Shown: piece by piece, positions 52,976 to 62,245 of the stretch | Numbering within the stretch: position 1 is the stretch's first letter | Layout: each line of letters opens with the position of its first letter | Assembly (NCBI RefSeq): GCF_016863135.1 | Contig: NZ_BOOH01000051.1 | Coordinates: forward strand, 62,001-126,000 | Direction of reading: 5' to 3' | Source: Planobispora longispora | GTDB taxonomy: Bacteria; Actinomycetota; Actinomycetes; Streptosporangiales; Streptosporangiaceae | Length of the DNA stretch: 64,000 nt | Program-made: the position numbers and the translations under genes | The notes under the pieces: model-generated | What the model saw: only the letters and a program-made list of their open reading frames with translations | The model's database searches: none | Told to the model about the DNA's origin: nothing

Positions 52976-55110
52976 GCACCGCGGAGCGGGACGGCGGCGA
53001 GAAAACCGGCGTCGGGAAAACCGGCGTCGAGAAGATCGGCAGCGAGAAGGCGAGCATCGTGGCGGAGGAAGGCGTCCGGGACGGGACCGGACGGACGGTG
53101 CGGCTGGCGCTGGCGGGCGCGGGCGCCGCGGTCGCCGCCCTGGTGGTCGCGATGATCGCGACCGGGGCCGCGACCCCCCGGATCATCCCCGGGCTCTCCG
53201 ACGAGGGCGCGCTCACCCGGTGGGGACTGCCCCTGGCCAAGCTGGTGATGGACGCCGCGGGCGTGCTCACCGTCGGCACGCTGCTGGCCGCCGCCGTCTT
53301 CTTCCCCAGCGACAAGGGGCTGCTGGGCAAGTCCGCGCAGGCGTACGTCAGAGCCGCCTCATGGCTGGCGCTCGTCTGGGCGGCCGCCGCCGTGGCGACG
53401 ATGGTCTTCAGCCTGTCCGACGTGCTCGGCCTGCCCGTCGCCGACGTGCTCGGCGGCGACGAGCTGACCAGTTTCGCCAGCCAGGTGTCGCAGGGCATCT
53501 CGCTCACCCTGGTGGTGCTGTTCGCGGTGGCCGTCGCGCTGTTCTCCCGGGGGGCGATCACCGTCGGCGCGGCGGGCGGCCTGCTCGTCCTCTCCCTGGT
53601 GACCATGCTCCCGCCCGCGCTGACCGGGCACTCCGCCTCCTCCCCCAACCACGACCTGGCCACCACCGGCGTGGCCGTCCACCTGGTGGTCCTGGCGCTC
53701 TGGGTGGGCGGGCTGGCCGTGCTGTGCGCCCACGCGCTGCGCGGGCAGCCGCACCTGGAGGTCGCCGCCACCCGGTTCTCCTCGATGGCGCTGTGGTGCT
53801 TCATCGGCGTGGGATTGTCGGGCCTGTTCAGCGTGGTGGCCCGGCTCACCTCGCTCTCCGAGCTGTTCACCTCCGCCTACGGCCTGCTGCTGCTGGCCAA
53901 GACCGCGGCGTTCGCGCTGCTCGGGGTCGCGGGCTGGTGGCATCGGCGGCGGACCCTGCCCCAGCTCGCCTCGGCCCGCTCCGGAGCGTCCGGAAAGTCC
54001 GGCGCCGGGCGGTCGGGCGCGTTCGCGCGCTTCGCCATCGGCGAGGTCGTGATCATGTTCGCGGCCGTCGGGCTGGCCGTCGCGCTCTCCCGCACGGCGC
54101 CGCCCCCGGCGGTCCTCCCGGCCGATCGGGCCTTCGAGCTGCTGGGCTACCCGATGCCGCCGGAGATCTCGCCGGCGAACCTGGCCTCGCTGTGGTGGCT
54201 CGATCTGTTCTCGGGCACCCTGGCGGTCCTGCTCGGCGGGCTCTACCTCGCCGGGGTGCGGCGGCTGGCCCGGCGCGGCGACTCCTGGCCGTGGGGCCGT
54301 ACGGCGGCGTGGTTCACCGGCGTGCTGATCCTGGTCGTCGCCACCCAGAGCGGCGTCGCCCGGTACGCCAAGGTTCTGTTCAGCGTGCACATGGTCGAGC
54401 ACATGACGCTGTCCATGCTGGTCCCGATCTTCCTGGTGCTCGGCGCTCCCGTCACCCTGGCCCTGCGCGCCCTCAAGCCCGCGGCGCGCCGCGGGGACCG
54501 CGGTCCCCGCGAGTGGCTGACCACGATCCTGCACAGCCGGTTCGTCCGCTTCGTCGGCCACCCGGCGATCGCCACCGCGATCTTCGTCGGCTCCGCCTAC
54601 GTGCTGTACTTCACGCCGCTGTTCGCCGCGGCGATGGAGGAGCACCTCGGGCACATCGCGATGACGGCGCACTTCCTGCTCAGCGGGTGCCTGTTCTTCT
54701 GGGTGATCATCGGTGTGGACCCGGCGCCGCACCGGCTTCCCCACGTGGCCCGGCTGATCGTCCTGTTCGTCACCATGCCCTTCCACGCGTTCTTCGGCAT
54801 CGCGCTGATGAACATGGGCACCGTCCTGGCCGCCGACTGGTACGACCAGCTCGGCCGCACCTGGGGCGCCCCGGCGCTCGCCGACCAGCGGGACGGCGGG
54901 GCCATCGCCTGGGGCTTCGGGGAGATCCCGACGCTGATCGTGCTGATCGCCCTGGCCATGCAGTGGTGGCGTGACGACGATCGGAAGGCGCGCCGCGCCG
55001 ACCGCCGCGCCGACGCGGTCGCGGCGCGGACCGGAGGGAGCGGCGACGCCGAGCTCGACGCGTACAATGAGTACCTGGCCAAACTCAATAAGCGAAATCG
55101 CGCCGAATAG
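52972..55110 (+). CDS. CopD-CtaG fusion membrane protein
   Basis: The 712-residue protein has about 14-16 transmembrane segments. The N-terminal half matches CopD, the inner-membrane copper importer (TGVAVHLVVLALWVGGLAVL, then FSSMALWCFIGVGLSGLFSV). The C-terminal half matches the caa3-type CtaG assembly factor (ARYAKVLFSVHMVEHMTLSM, AHFLLSGCLFFWVIIGVDP, MPFHAFFGIALM). Copper taken in with CopC can thus be used for cytochrome oxidase assembly. Such fusions are common in actinomycetes. The first 45 residues are a charged Lys/Gly/Glu-rich cytoplasmic extension. Confidence 0.92.
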   Translation: MSTAERDGGEKTGVGKTGVEKIGSEKASIVAEEGVRDGTGRTVRLALAGAGAAVAALVVAMIATGAATPRIIPGLSDEGALTRWGLPLAKLVMDAAGVLTVGTLLAAAVFFPSDKGLLGKSAQAYVRAASWLALVWAAAAVATMVFSLSDVLGLPVADVLGGDELTSFASQVSQGISLTLVVLFAVAVALFSRGAITVGAAGGLLVLSLVTMLPPALTGHSASSPNHDLATTGVAVHLVVLALWVGGLAVLCAHALRGQPHLEVAATRFSSMALWCFIGVGLSGLFSVVARLTSLSELFTSAYGLLLLAKTAAFALLGVAGWWHRRRTLPQLASARSGASGKSGAGRSGAFARFAIGEVVIMFAAVGLAVALSRTAPPPAVLPADRAFELLGYPMPPEISPANLASLWWLDLFSGTLAVLLGGLYLAGVRRLARRGDSWPWGRTAAWFTGVLILVVATQSGVARYAKVLFSVHMVEHMTLSMLVPIFLVLGAPVTLALRALKPAARRGDRGPREWLTTILHSRFVRFVGHPAIATAIFVGSAYVLYFTPLFAAAMEEHLGHIAMTAHFLLSGCLFFWVIIGVDPAPHRLPHVARLIVLFVTMPFHAFFGIALMNMGTVLAADWYDQLGRTWGAPALADQRDGGAIAWGFGEIPTLIVLIALAMQWWRDDDRKARRADRRADAVAARTGGSGDAELDAYNEYLAKLNKRNRAE

Positions 55111-55291
55111 CGCGACGGCTACGGCCCTCTATCCTCATCTGCCGCCCCGACCGTCTCCCTGTAACCTTTCAGGCGGGGGTTCGGGCATCGCCGCAGCGGG
55201 TGCAGCGTTCTGTCACCGTTACGCGCCGCGTTCGTTCACGTGCTCGGTTGGGGACCGATGACCGAGACGTGTGCGTCAGGAAGGTTGAGGA

Positions 55292-55705
55292 GTGTCCGAA
55301 GAACTTCGCATACGCGAGGGAAGGAGCCTGGCCCAGGCTCTCGAGGAGCATCTCGCCGACTGGTCGGGACGTACCGGGATCGCGGTGGAGATCTGGGCGC
55401 TGCCCACCCACGACGCGCCTCCCCGGGTCGCCCGGGCGGTTCTGGCCACCCTGGGGGAGGCGCTGTCCAACGTCGAGCGGCACAGCGGGGCCGGCCTCGT
55501 CTCGATCGCCGTCACGCTCGGGCCCAGCGGCCTGCGCATGACGGTGAGCGACCACGGCCAGGGGTTCACCGGTCAGGCCGGGGGGCGGGGCGTCACCGCC
55601 ATGCGGACCCACCTGAGCGAGATCGGCGGCACGGTCACCGTCAACGGGGTGCCCGGCGCGGGCACCACCGTCACCGCCGTGGTGCCCAGCGACCGCGATC
55701 GTTAG
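55292..55705 (+). CDS. Stand-alone HATPase domain protein
   Basis: The 137-residue protein consists of a GHKL ATPase domain like the C-terminal part of NarL-type histidine kinases: N-box ATLGEALSNVERHSGA, G1 box VSDHGQGF, and GVPGAGTTVTAVVP at the end. It has no dimerisation or phospho-acceptor region, so it is not a complete kinase. The GTG start follows AGGAAGG. It may be a regulator acting on a partner, or a remnant of a kinase gene. It converges on map. Confidence 0.82.
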   Translation: MSEELRIREGRSLAQALEEHLADWSGRTGIAVEIWALPTHDAPPRVARAVLATLGEALSNVERHSGAGLVSIAVTLGPSGLRMTVSDHGQGFTGQAGGRGVTAMRTHLSEIGGTVTVNGVPGAGTTVTAVVPSDRDR

Positions 55706-55748
55706 GGCGCCGGGCCGGGACCCGCTCAGGGGAGCGCCGGGATCTCGC

Positions 55749-56597
55749 TCAGGGGAGCGTCAGGATCTCGTGGCCGGTCTCGGTGACCAGGATGGTGTGC
55801 TCGAACTGGGCGGTGCGCTTGCGGTCCTTGGTCACCGCGGTCCAGCCGTCCGGCCAGATGTCGTACTCGATCGTGCCGAGCGTCAGCATGGGCTCGATGG
55901 TGAACGTCATGCCGGGCTCCAGCGTGACCGCCAGCGACGGGTCGTCGTAGTGCGGGACGATCAGGCCGGAGTGGAACGTCGTGCCGATGCCGTGGCCGGT
56001 GAAGTCGCGGACCACGCCGTAGCCGAACCTCTTGGCGTAGGCCTCGATGACCCGACCGACCACGTTGAGCTGCCGGCCCGGGGCGACGGCCTTGATGGCC
56101 CGGCTGGTGGCCTCGCGGGTGCGCTCGACCAGCAGGCGCGACTCCTCGTCCACGTCGCCGACCAGGAAGGTGGCGTCGGTGTCGCCGTGCACGCCGCCGA
56201 TGAAGGCGGTGATGTCGACGTTGACGATGTCGCCGTCGCGCAGGACGGTGTCGTCCGGGATGCCGTGGCAGATCACCTCGTTGATCGAGGTGCACAGGGA
56301 CTTGGGGTAACCCCGGTAGCCGAGGGTGCTCGGGTAGGCGCCGTGGTCGAGGACGAACTCGTGGCCGATCCGGTCGAGCTCGTCGGTGGTGACGCCGGGC
56401 GCCACGTGCCGCCCGACCTCCTCCAGCGCCTGGGCGGCGATCCTGCCGGCGACCCGCATCCGCTCGATGATCTCGGGGGTCTTGACGTCGGACTCGCCGG
56501 TTTTCGGGGTTTTCTTCCCGACGTACTCCGGCCGCTGAATGTGGGCGGGGACTTTACGCATGGGCGAAATCCGCCCGGGCTGGAGCACTGTTGTCAT
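55749..56597 (-). CDS. map: Type I methionine aminopeptidase
   Basis: This enzyme removes N-terminal methionine from new proteins (EC 3.4.11.18). It has 282 residues, including a short N-terminal extension ([15 protein letters not shown]) typical of the actinobacterial MapB class. Metal ligands lie in [28 protein letters not shown] and EPMLTLG. The ATG at 56597 follows GGAAAAC and lies 8 bases after TAGACT, so a near-leaderless transcript is possible. A second map gene is usual elsewhere in such genomes. Confidence 0.93.
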   Translation of the reverse strand: MTTVLQPGRISPMRKVPAHIQRPEYVGKKTPKTGESDVKTPEIIERMRVAGRIAAQALEEVGRHVAPGVTTDELDRIGHEFVLDHGAYPSTLGYRGYPKSLCTSINEVICHGIPDDTVLRDGDIVNVDITAFIGGVHGDTDATFLVGDVDEESRLLVERTREATSRAIKAVAPGRQLNVVGRVIEAYAKRFGYGVVRDFTGHGIGTTFHSGLIVPHYDDPSLAVTLEPGMTFTIEPMLTLGTIEYDIWPDGWTAVTKDRKRTAQFEHTILVTETGHEILTLP

Positions 56598-56642
56598 GTT
56601 TTCCAAGTCTAGTTGGGGTTACGGCAGGGCAGGATGGTTGAT

Positions 56643-56822
56643 ATGGGTGATCAGTGGTGGTTCTGCCTGAAGCACATGACGGCCGAACCCGAGAGCGGCT
56701 GTCCCAACAAGGATCGCATGGGTCCCTACGAGACGCGCGAGGCCGCGGCCGACGCGCTGAAGACCGCGGCCGATCGCAACAAGAAGTGGAAGGAGGACGA
56801 CCGGGACTGGAACGGCGGCTGA
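56643..56822 (+). CDS. Small conserved-looking Cys/His protein
   Basis: The 59-residue protein starts MGDQWWFCLKHMTAEPE and continues GCPNKDRMGPYETREAAADA, ending in a charged helix and DWNGG. Two Cys and a His (CLKH...C) could bind metal; the second half resembles short SPOR-like helices. It is divergent from map, with its start only 45 bases away. I recognise no named family. The AT-rich spacer gives both genes promoters. Confidence 0.7.
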   Translation: MGDQWWFCLKHMTAEPESGCPNKDRMGPYETREAAADALKTAADRNKKWKEDDRDWNGG

Positions 56823-56895
56823 CCGCCGGCTCCCGGGCCGCCCTCCGGACTTCCGGGCCGGCTCCCGGGCGCCCCGGCTCCTCCCGGAGCGCCTC

Positions 56896-57555
56896 CTAGG
56901 CGTCGACGACCGCGTAGGCCCGCACCGGGAAGGTGCCCAGGCCCGCCACCATCGGCGGGGTGGCGTGGAAGCGGAACCCGCCGTCCGGGAGGGCGGCGAG
57001 GCCGGTCATGTGCTCCACGATCGGGATGCCCGCCCCGAGCAGCAGCGTGTGCGCGGGGCGGGGCCCGCGCGGCGGCGTGTCGTCGATGTTCAGCGCGTCG
57101 ATCCCGACCAGCGCCGGCCCCGCCTCCGCCAGCCACCGCGCCGCCTCGGGCTCCAGGTAGGGGTGGCCGTGCAGGTAGGCCTCGGTGCCGAAGTGCCGGT
57201 CCCAGCCGGTGTGGACGAGCACCGCCTTGCCCCGCACGTCCAGGCCGGTCAGCAGGTCCAAGCCGACCGAGCGCAGGCCCTCGGCGCGCACGACCAGGCC
57301 GGGCAGGTCGGCCATCGCCTCCAGCGGCACCTCGGACAGGTCCGGGCCGCCGGGGTAGCGGTGGTAGGGGGTGTCGAGGTAGGTGCCGGTGTTGCCGGCC
57401 AGCTCGATGCTGCCGATGTGGAACTCGGTGCCCGGCTCGTAGACGTCGCGCGAGGCCTCGCGGCTCAGGTGGACGCCCAGCCGGGGCCCGGGGATGCCGG
57501 GGTAGGTGACCATGCCCTCGGTGATCCGGTGGCTCAGCTCGATCAGCCGTCTCAC
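56896..57555 (-). CDS. Cyclase family protein (kynurenine formamidase-like)
   Basis: The 219-residue metal-dependent hydrolase has the PF04199 pattern: IELSHRITEGMVTYPGIPGP at the start, then GNTGTYLDTPYHRYPGG (metal ligands His/Asp) and VGIDALNIDD. The family includes kynurenine formamidases and isatin hydrolases; the substrate is not determined here. GTG 57555 overlaps the stop of the upstream membrane-protein gene by 4 bases and is preferred to longer in-frame starts, up to 57657, that overlap that gene further. Confidence 0.87.
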   Translation of the reverse strand: MRRLIELSHRITEGMVTYPGIPGPRLGVHLSREASRDVYEPGTEFHIGSIELAGNTGTYLDTPYHRYPGGPDLSEVPLEAMADLPGLVVRAEGLRSVGLDLLTGLDVRGKAVLVHTGWDRHFGTEAYLHGHPYLEPEAARWLAEAGPALVGIDALNIDDTPPRGPRPAHTLLLGAGIPIVEHMTGLAALPDGGFRFHATPPMVAGLGTFPVRAYAVVDA

Positions 57556-57821
57556 GATGCGTTCAACGCCTTCTTCCTGGATCGGGCCGTGACCATCCTG
57601 GTGACGGCCGTCACGCCGATCACCGCCCAGACGGCGTTGAGGATGGTCGAGGGCCATGCGGTGTGGTAGGCCGTGCTGATCATCAGGGCGATCGAGCCGA
57701 AGAGGTTGAGCAGCTGGTACGGCATGCCGTCCCCGGCCATCCGGGACGACGAGGCCATGACGTAGGCGAACAGCAGGGTCGCGGCCCCGGCCCAGCCGAT
57801 CAGGTCGATGAGGAGCGTCAC
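57552..57821 (-). CDS. Small membrane protein, CBU_0592 family
   Basis: The 89-residue protein has three hydrophobic segments (LIDLIGWAGAATLLFAYVMA, YQLLNLFGSIALMIST, STILNAVWAVIGVTAV), with a basic tail RKKALNAS. The pattern matches the CBU_0592-like small membrane protein family of unknown function. It overlaps the cyclase-family gene by 4 bases and is divergent from the LysR regulator, which may control both. Confidence 0.8.
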   Translation of the reverse strand: MTLLIDLIGWAGAATLLFAYVMASSSRMAGDGMPYQLLNLFGSIALMISTAYHTAWPSTILNAVWAVIGVTAVTRMVTARSRKKALNAS

Positions 57822-57877
57822 GGAATCACGCTCCGGTGCGGGAGGAACTCATGGCACCATGATTCCGAGCTCCTTAT

Positions 57878-57904
57878 CTGAAGGGCAAGTAAAGATTCCT
57901 TCAG
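57878..57904. promoter_or_regulatory. LysR-type operator between divergent genes
   Basis: CTGAAGG (57878-57884) and CCTTCAG (57898-57904) form a perfect 7-base inverted repeat with a 13-base spacer, immediately upstream of the LysR gene and facing the divergent membrane protein-cyclase operon. A second symmetry, CAGCTC/GAGCTG, covers 57902-57922. This is the usual position for a LysR autoregulatory site. Confidence 0.55.
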
Positions 57905-57924
57905 CTCGTCGTAAGCTGAGCTGT

Positions 57925-58878
57925 ATGGACATCGACCCCCGGCGGCTCCGGGTGCTGCACGAGGTCGCCCGCCGCGGCGGCGTCATGCGCGCGGCGGAGG
58001 CGCTCCACCTGACCGCCTCCGCGGTCTCCCAGCAGCTCGCCCTCCTGGAGCGGGAGGTCGGGCTCGCGCTCATCGACCGCTCCCAGCGCCGCGCGGCCCT
58101 CACCCCGGCCGGGCGGGTGCTCGCCGGATACGCCGAACGGGTCGAGGAGGAGCTGGCCGAGGCCCGCAGGGAGCTGACCCGCTTCACCGAGCGCCTGTCC
58201 GGGCCGGTGACCGTCGCGGCCTTCCCCACCGTCATCCGGCACCTGCTGGTGCCCGCGCTGGGCGCGCTCGCCGGCGACCACCCCCGCCTCGAACCGCGCA
58301 TCATCGAGCTGTACGGCCCCGCCGCGCTCCAGGAGCTCCGGCTCGGCGGCGTGGACCTGGTCATCACCGAGCACGACGCCGACGAGCCCGTCCAGGAGCG
58401 GCCGTCGGTCGTCTCCCACCGGATCCACGTGGACGAATACCGGATCGTGGTGCCTCCGGGCTGGACGCCGGGGCAGGAGGGGATCCCGCGCGACGTGGCG
58501 GATCTGGCGGACGCGCCCTGGATCGCCGGGCCCCCGGGCCAGGCGTGCGGCCACGCGCTGGACCGGCTGGCCGCCCTGCACGGGTTCACCCCGCGCCGGG
58601 TCCACGTGATCGAGGAGTTCCCGCCGATCCTGGCCCTGGTCGCGGCCGGCCACGGCGCGGCGATCGTGCCGTCCCTGGCGCTGCTGGACGTCCCGGCGGG
58701 GGAGGTCGCCGTCACCGCCATCCCGGGGGTGGGCGCGCGCAGGCTCGACGCGGTGACCCGCGTCAGCCGTACCCGCTCCGGAGAGCCCGACCCGGTGCAG
58801 GCCGTGGTCATCGCCGCGCTGCGGGAGGCCGCCGACGGCCTGACCGTCCGGCTCGGCGAGCACTGGGCGCCGCGGTAG
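57925..58878 (+). CDS. LysR-family transcriptional regulator
   Basis: The 317-residue protein has an N-terminal winged helix-turn-helix (RVLHEVARRGGVMRAAEALH, SAVSQQLALLEREVG) and a periplasmic-binding-like effector domain (SGPVTVAAFPTVIRHLLVPA onwards). The ATG 57925 is set by the domain start; the longer frame from 57808 has no support. It is divergent from the CBU_0592/cyclase operon, so it probably controls those genes in response to their substrate or product. The effector is unknown. Confidence 0.92.
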   Translation: MDIDPRRLRVLHEVARRGGVMRAAEALHLTASAVSQQLALLEREVGLALIDRSQRRAALTPAGRVLAGYAERVEEELAEARRELTRFTERLSGPVTVAAFPTVIRHLLVPALGALAGDHPRLEPRIIELYGPAALQELRLGGVDLVITEHDADEPVQERPSVVSHRIHVDEYRIVVPPGWTPGQEGIPRDVADLADAPWIAGPPGQACGHALDRLAALHGFTPRRVHVIEEFPPILALVAAGHGAAIVPSLALLDVPAGEVAVTAIPGVGARRLDAVTRVSRTRSGEPDPVQAVVIAALREAADGLTVRLGEHWAPR

Positions 58879-58942
58879 GGCCGCCGGGGACCCAGGGAGC
58901 CCGCCGGGACGCCCTCGATTCCGGGAGCGGGTCGCCGGGCGC

Positions 58943-59521
58943 TCAATCCGGGACGTGCGGTCCGCTGAGGCGCTCCAGCATGCGGGCGAGGCGGTCGCGG
59001 AACCCCTGGCGGCGGGGGGCCTCGCCGGCGGCCATGCTCACCAGGTGCTGGGCGCCGTCGAAGGAGACCGGCGCCCGGAGGGGGACCGCCAGGGCGTCGT
59101 GGGCCAGCCCTTCCAGGTCGGGGTCGCCGCAGTCCAGCGCGAGGATGGTCGCCCCGGTGCGGCGGGCGTCGCCGACCCGCTCCAGCAGCGCCTCCGGCGC
59201 CCGCTCCTCCGCCACCACGAACAGCGTCTCGCCCCGCGCCGCCCGCTCGATCCGCTCCAGCCCGACCCGCAGGTGGGCGGGGGCGTCCGGGGCCGGGGTC
59301 CAGCGCACCAGCGTCGGGGCGAGCTGCGGCAGGCCCGACAGGCGCGCCTCGTCGCCCAGGTGCGCGGTCAGGTGCCAGGGCTCGTCCGCGGGGGTGCCGA
59401 CCACCAGCAGACCCCCGGGGGAGCGGGTCGCACGCAGAGCCGTGCCCAGCTCGCGGGTGCGCTCGACCCAGGAGGTCGATTCCAGGACCTCGCGCAGGAA
59501 TGCCACCGACCCAGCGTCCAT
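58943..59521 (-). CDS. Conserved-looking hypothetical protein next to F420 reductase
   Basis: The 192-residue soluble protein has no signal peptide. Motifs such as GGLLVVGTPADEPWHLTAHL, TLFVVAEERAPEALLERV and GATILALDCGDPDLEGLAHD suggest an alpha/beta SIS-like fold with alternating strands and Gly/Asp turns. I cannot assign a function. It is divergent from the F420 reductase gene with 156 bases between, a pairing that may be functional. Confidence 0.65.
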   Translation of the reverse strand: MDAGSVAFLREVLESTSWVERTRELGTALRATRSPGGLLVVGTPADEPWHLTAHLGDEARLSGLPQLAPTLVRWTPAPDAPAHLRVGLERIERAARGETLFVVAEERAPEALLERVGDARRTGATILALDCGDPDLEGLAHDALAVPLRAPVSFDGAQHLVSMAAGEAPRRQGFRDRLARMLERLSGPHVPD

Positions 59522-59677
59522 GGGACCAATGGTGCCCCAGGCACCCTGAGACTGTCTGTGGAACTCAGCTCTGGCATCATCTGGGCGTGGAGCGTGCGAC
59601 GGCGGGTCCGGACGGGCGCGGCCATGTCAGCGGCCCGGCGCGGAGCGGGGCCGGACGGGAACGATGAGGAGCGATGA

Positions 59678-60352
59678 GTGAGCACTGACCTGCCGGACGT
59701 GAGCGGAATCTCCCTCGGCATCCTGGGCGGCACCGGCGACCAGGGCAAGGGACTGGCCAGGCGGTTCGCCATCGCCGGGCACACCGTGCTGATCGGGTCG
59801 CGCAGCGAGGAGCGGGCGCGCGAGGCCGCCGAGAGCCTCGCCGGGCTCGCCGGGCCGGTCCGCGGCGCCGACAACGCGACCGTGGCGGCCGAGGCCGACG
59901 TGGTGATCGTGGCGGTGCCGTGGGACGGCCACAAGGCCACCCTGGAGTCCCTCCGCGCCGAGCTGGACGGGAAGATCGTCGTCGACTGCGTGAACCCGCT
60001 GGGCTTCGACAAGCAGGGCGCCTACGCGCTCGCCGTCGAGGAGGGCAGCGCCGCCCAGCAGGCCGCCGCGGTCCTGACCGGCAGCCGCGTGGTCGGCGCC
60101 TTCCACCACGTCTCGGCCGTCCTGCTGCTGGACCCGGAGGTCGAGGAGGTCGATCTGGACGTGCTCGTGCTGGGCGACGACCGCGAGGCCACCGACCTCG
60201 TCCAGGCGCTGGCCGGCCGGATCGCCGGGGTCCGCGGCGTGTACGGCGGCCGTCTGCGCAACGCCCACCAGGTCGAGGCCCTCACCGCCAACCTGATCTC
60301 CGTCAACCGCCGCTACAAGGCCCACGCCGGCTTCCGCGTCACCGACATCTGA
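59678..60352 (+). CDS. npdG: NADPH-dependent F420 reductase
   Basis: This enzyme transfers hydride between NADPH and the deazaflavin cofactor F420, supplying reduced F420. The 224-residue protein has the Rossmann motif SLGILGGTGDQGKGLARRFA with IGSRSEERA binding the NADP phosphate, and the downstream VVDCVNPLGFDKQGAY and VGAFHHVSAVLLLDPE. Family length is typical. The GTG start is the first with motif support. F420 enzymes are widespread in actinomycetes. Confidence 0.92.
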   Translation: MSTDLPDVSGISLGILGGTGDQGKGLARRFAIAGHTVLIGSRSEERAREAAESLAGLAGPVRGADNATVAAEADVVIVAVPWDGHKATLESLRAELDGKIVVDCVNPLGFDKQGAYALAVEEGSAAQQAAAVLTGSRVVGAFHHVSAVLLLDPEVEEVDLDVLVLGDDREATDLVQALAGRIAGVRGVYGGRLRNAHQVEALTANLISVNRRYKAHAGFRVTDI

Positions 60353-60468
60353 CCGGCCGTCCCCGCGGGGGTCCCGGCCGGCCGCGGTTCCGGGACGCGC
60401 CGGGACGGCGTGCGGGCGCGGCGCGGTCTGGTCCGGGGCGGTCCGGCGCGGCGCGGATGCGCGGCGGG

Positions 60469-61074
60469 TCAGATCCAGCCCGCGTCCTCGGCGATGCGGA
60501 TGGCGTCGATCTTGTTGCGCGCCCCGGTCTTGGTGATGGCCGAGGTCAGGTAGTTGCGCACCGTCCCGGCGGACAGATGCAGCCTGGCGGCGATCTCCTC
60601 CGCCGGGGCGCCGCGCGCGGCCTGCCCGAGGACCTCCCGCTCCCGGGCGGTGAGCGGGCTGGCGCCGTACTCCATGGCCGTGGAGACCAGCTCGGGATCG
60701 AGCACGCGCAGGCCCCGCGCGGTGCGGCGGACGGCGTCGGCGAGGCGGTCGCCCGGGGCGTCCTTGACGAGGAACGCCTCGATGCCGCAGCCCAGAGCCC
60801 GGCGGACCTGGCCGGGCTGGCCCATCGCGGTGAGCACCAGCACGCGGCAGCCGGGCAGCCGCTCCCGCAGCTCCACCGAGGCGGTGATGCCGTCGACGCC
60901 GGGCAGGTCGATGTCCAGGATCGCCACGTCCGGCCCGGTGCGCAGGGCCGCGGGGACGATCTCGTCGCCCCGGGTGACCTCGGCGACCACCTCGATGTCG
61001 GGCTCCAGCCGGAGCAGCGCGGTGAGCGCCGCCCGGATCATGTGCATGTCCTCGGCGAGGAGCACCCGGATCAC
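60469..61074 (-). CDS. Response regulator, NarL/FixJ family (DesR-like)
   Basis: The 201-residue regulator has receiver residues Glu8/Asp9, phospho-acceptor Asp54 in VAILDIDLPG, and Lys in EAFLVKDAP. A LuxR-type helix-turn-helix (LTAREREVLGQAARGAPAEE, then TVRNYLTSAITKT) follows. The GTG start overlaps the stop of the kinase by 4 bases. It is the last gene of an ABC exporter-kinase-regulator operon and probably controls that exporter. The frame is also open through the disrupted kinase, so a frameshifted kinase product would run into it. Confidence 0.9.
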   Translation of the reverse strand: MIRVLLAEDMHMIRAALTALLRLEPDIEVVAEVTRGDEIVPAALRTGPDVAILDIDLPGVDGITASVELRERLPGCRVLVLTAMGQPGQVRRALGCGIEAFLVKDAPGDRLADAVRRTARGLRVLDPELVSTAMEYGASPLTAREREVLGQAARGAPAEEIAARLHLSAGTVRNYLTSAITKTGARNKIDAIRIAEDAGWI

Positions 61075-62217
61075 GCGGTCACGTCCAGCGCGAGCGGCAC
61101 CTCCACCGAGAGCCGGAATCCGCCGTTCCCGGTCCGCTCGGCGCGCAGCGAGCCGCCCAGCCCGCCCGCCCGCTCCCGCAGGCCGGTCAGGCCGCCGCCG
61201 TCGGCCGCCCGCTCGGGGGCGCCGTCGTTGACCAGCTCCAGCCGTACGGCCCCGCCCGCCGCAGAGGTGCTGATCGAGCAGGTCGTCGCCCGGCTGTGCC
61301 GGATCACGTTCGTGACCCCCTCGCGCACCGCCCAGGCCAGCGCCTCCTCGGTGCGCCGGTCCAGCTCCAGCCCGGCGAGGTTGGTCTGACAGCCGACGCC
61401 CGACGCCTCCAGCAGCGCCACGGCGCGCCGCACCTCCTCCGCCAGCGACATCCCCCGGTAGCCCCGCGCGACGTTCCGCACGTCCTGCGCGGCGTCCCTG
61501 GCCACCTGGACCAGGTCGGCGAGCTCGTGCCCGGCCGAGACGGGATCGCGCTCGACGAGCCTGCGGGCGAGGTCGCCCTTGAGCGCGATCGTGGTCAGGC
61601 TGCTGCCGAGCCCGTCGTGCAGGTCCCGGGAGATGCGCAGCCGCTCGCGCAGCACCGCGGCCTCCGCCAGCTCGGCCCGGGCCCGCTCCAGCTCCCGGGT
61701 GACCGCCACCAGCCGCACCGCCGCGTACAGCACGAAGCTCGTGACCAGGACCGTGATCCCGACGTAGAACCCCCCCGTAGAAGACGGAGACGGGGGAGCT
61801 GGAGGAGTTGGAGGAGCTGGAGGGATTGGAAGAGTAGGCGAGCGTGGCGAACCACACCTGTCCTCCCACCACCGGCGCCAGCGCGACCAGCCCCCACGGC
61901 ATGCGCAGCCGCAGCAGCAGGACCGAGCCGAGCATGGAGGGGAACGTGACCCAGAAGAAGCCGAGCACGGTCATCGGGGCGTAGGCGGCGATGATCAGGA
62001 TCACCGTGGAGACCGTCAGCCCGCCCGGTTCCGCGCCGTCGAGGGCGGCCTTCACCTCCCTGTGGAACGGTACGTAGAAGGCGACGAGCGCGGCGGCGGC
62101 CACGGCGATCTGCAGGGCGGACCCCGTGGACAGCAGCATCAGGAGCGCCGTCAACGGGAATCCCACCGCGATGGTGACGATCGCGCCGATGGCGAGCTGC
62201 TTCGGGGTTATTCGCAT
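61071..62217 (-). pseudogene. Sensor histidine kinase with frameshift at a G7 run
   Basis: The gene encodes a DesK-like kinase but is split between two frames. Residues 1 to about 149 (four transmembrane segments, then Ser/Asn repeats) are read from ATG 62217. The rest (a fifth helix, YAAVRLVAVTREL, RISRDLHDGLGSSL with the phospho-His, EGVTNVIRHSRA, DGGGLTGLRERAGGLGG) is read one frame over. The switch falls at seven G residues (minus strand; plus-strand 61770-61776). With six Gs the product reads on as YGGFYVGITVLVTSFVLYAA and is a normal 381-residue kinase. It may be a real mutation, phase variation or a sequence error. Confidence 0.85.
61770..61833 (-). repeat. Homopolymer and 9-bp simple repeat in the kinase gene
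   Basis: A run of seven C on the plus strand (61770-61776) adjoins imperfect 9-base repeats (61791-61833) of the type GGAGCTGGA/GGAGTTGGA. The repeats encode a Ser/Asn stretch between membrane helices, unusual for this protein class. Both tracts are slippage-prone and lie next to each other. Confidence 0.75.
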
Positions 62218-62245
62218 ATCGGACGATTATTCCTGTAGCGGGCAA

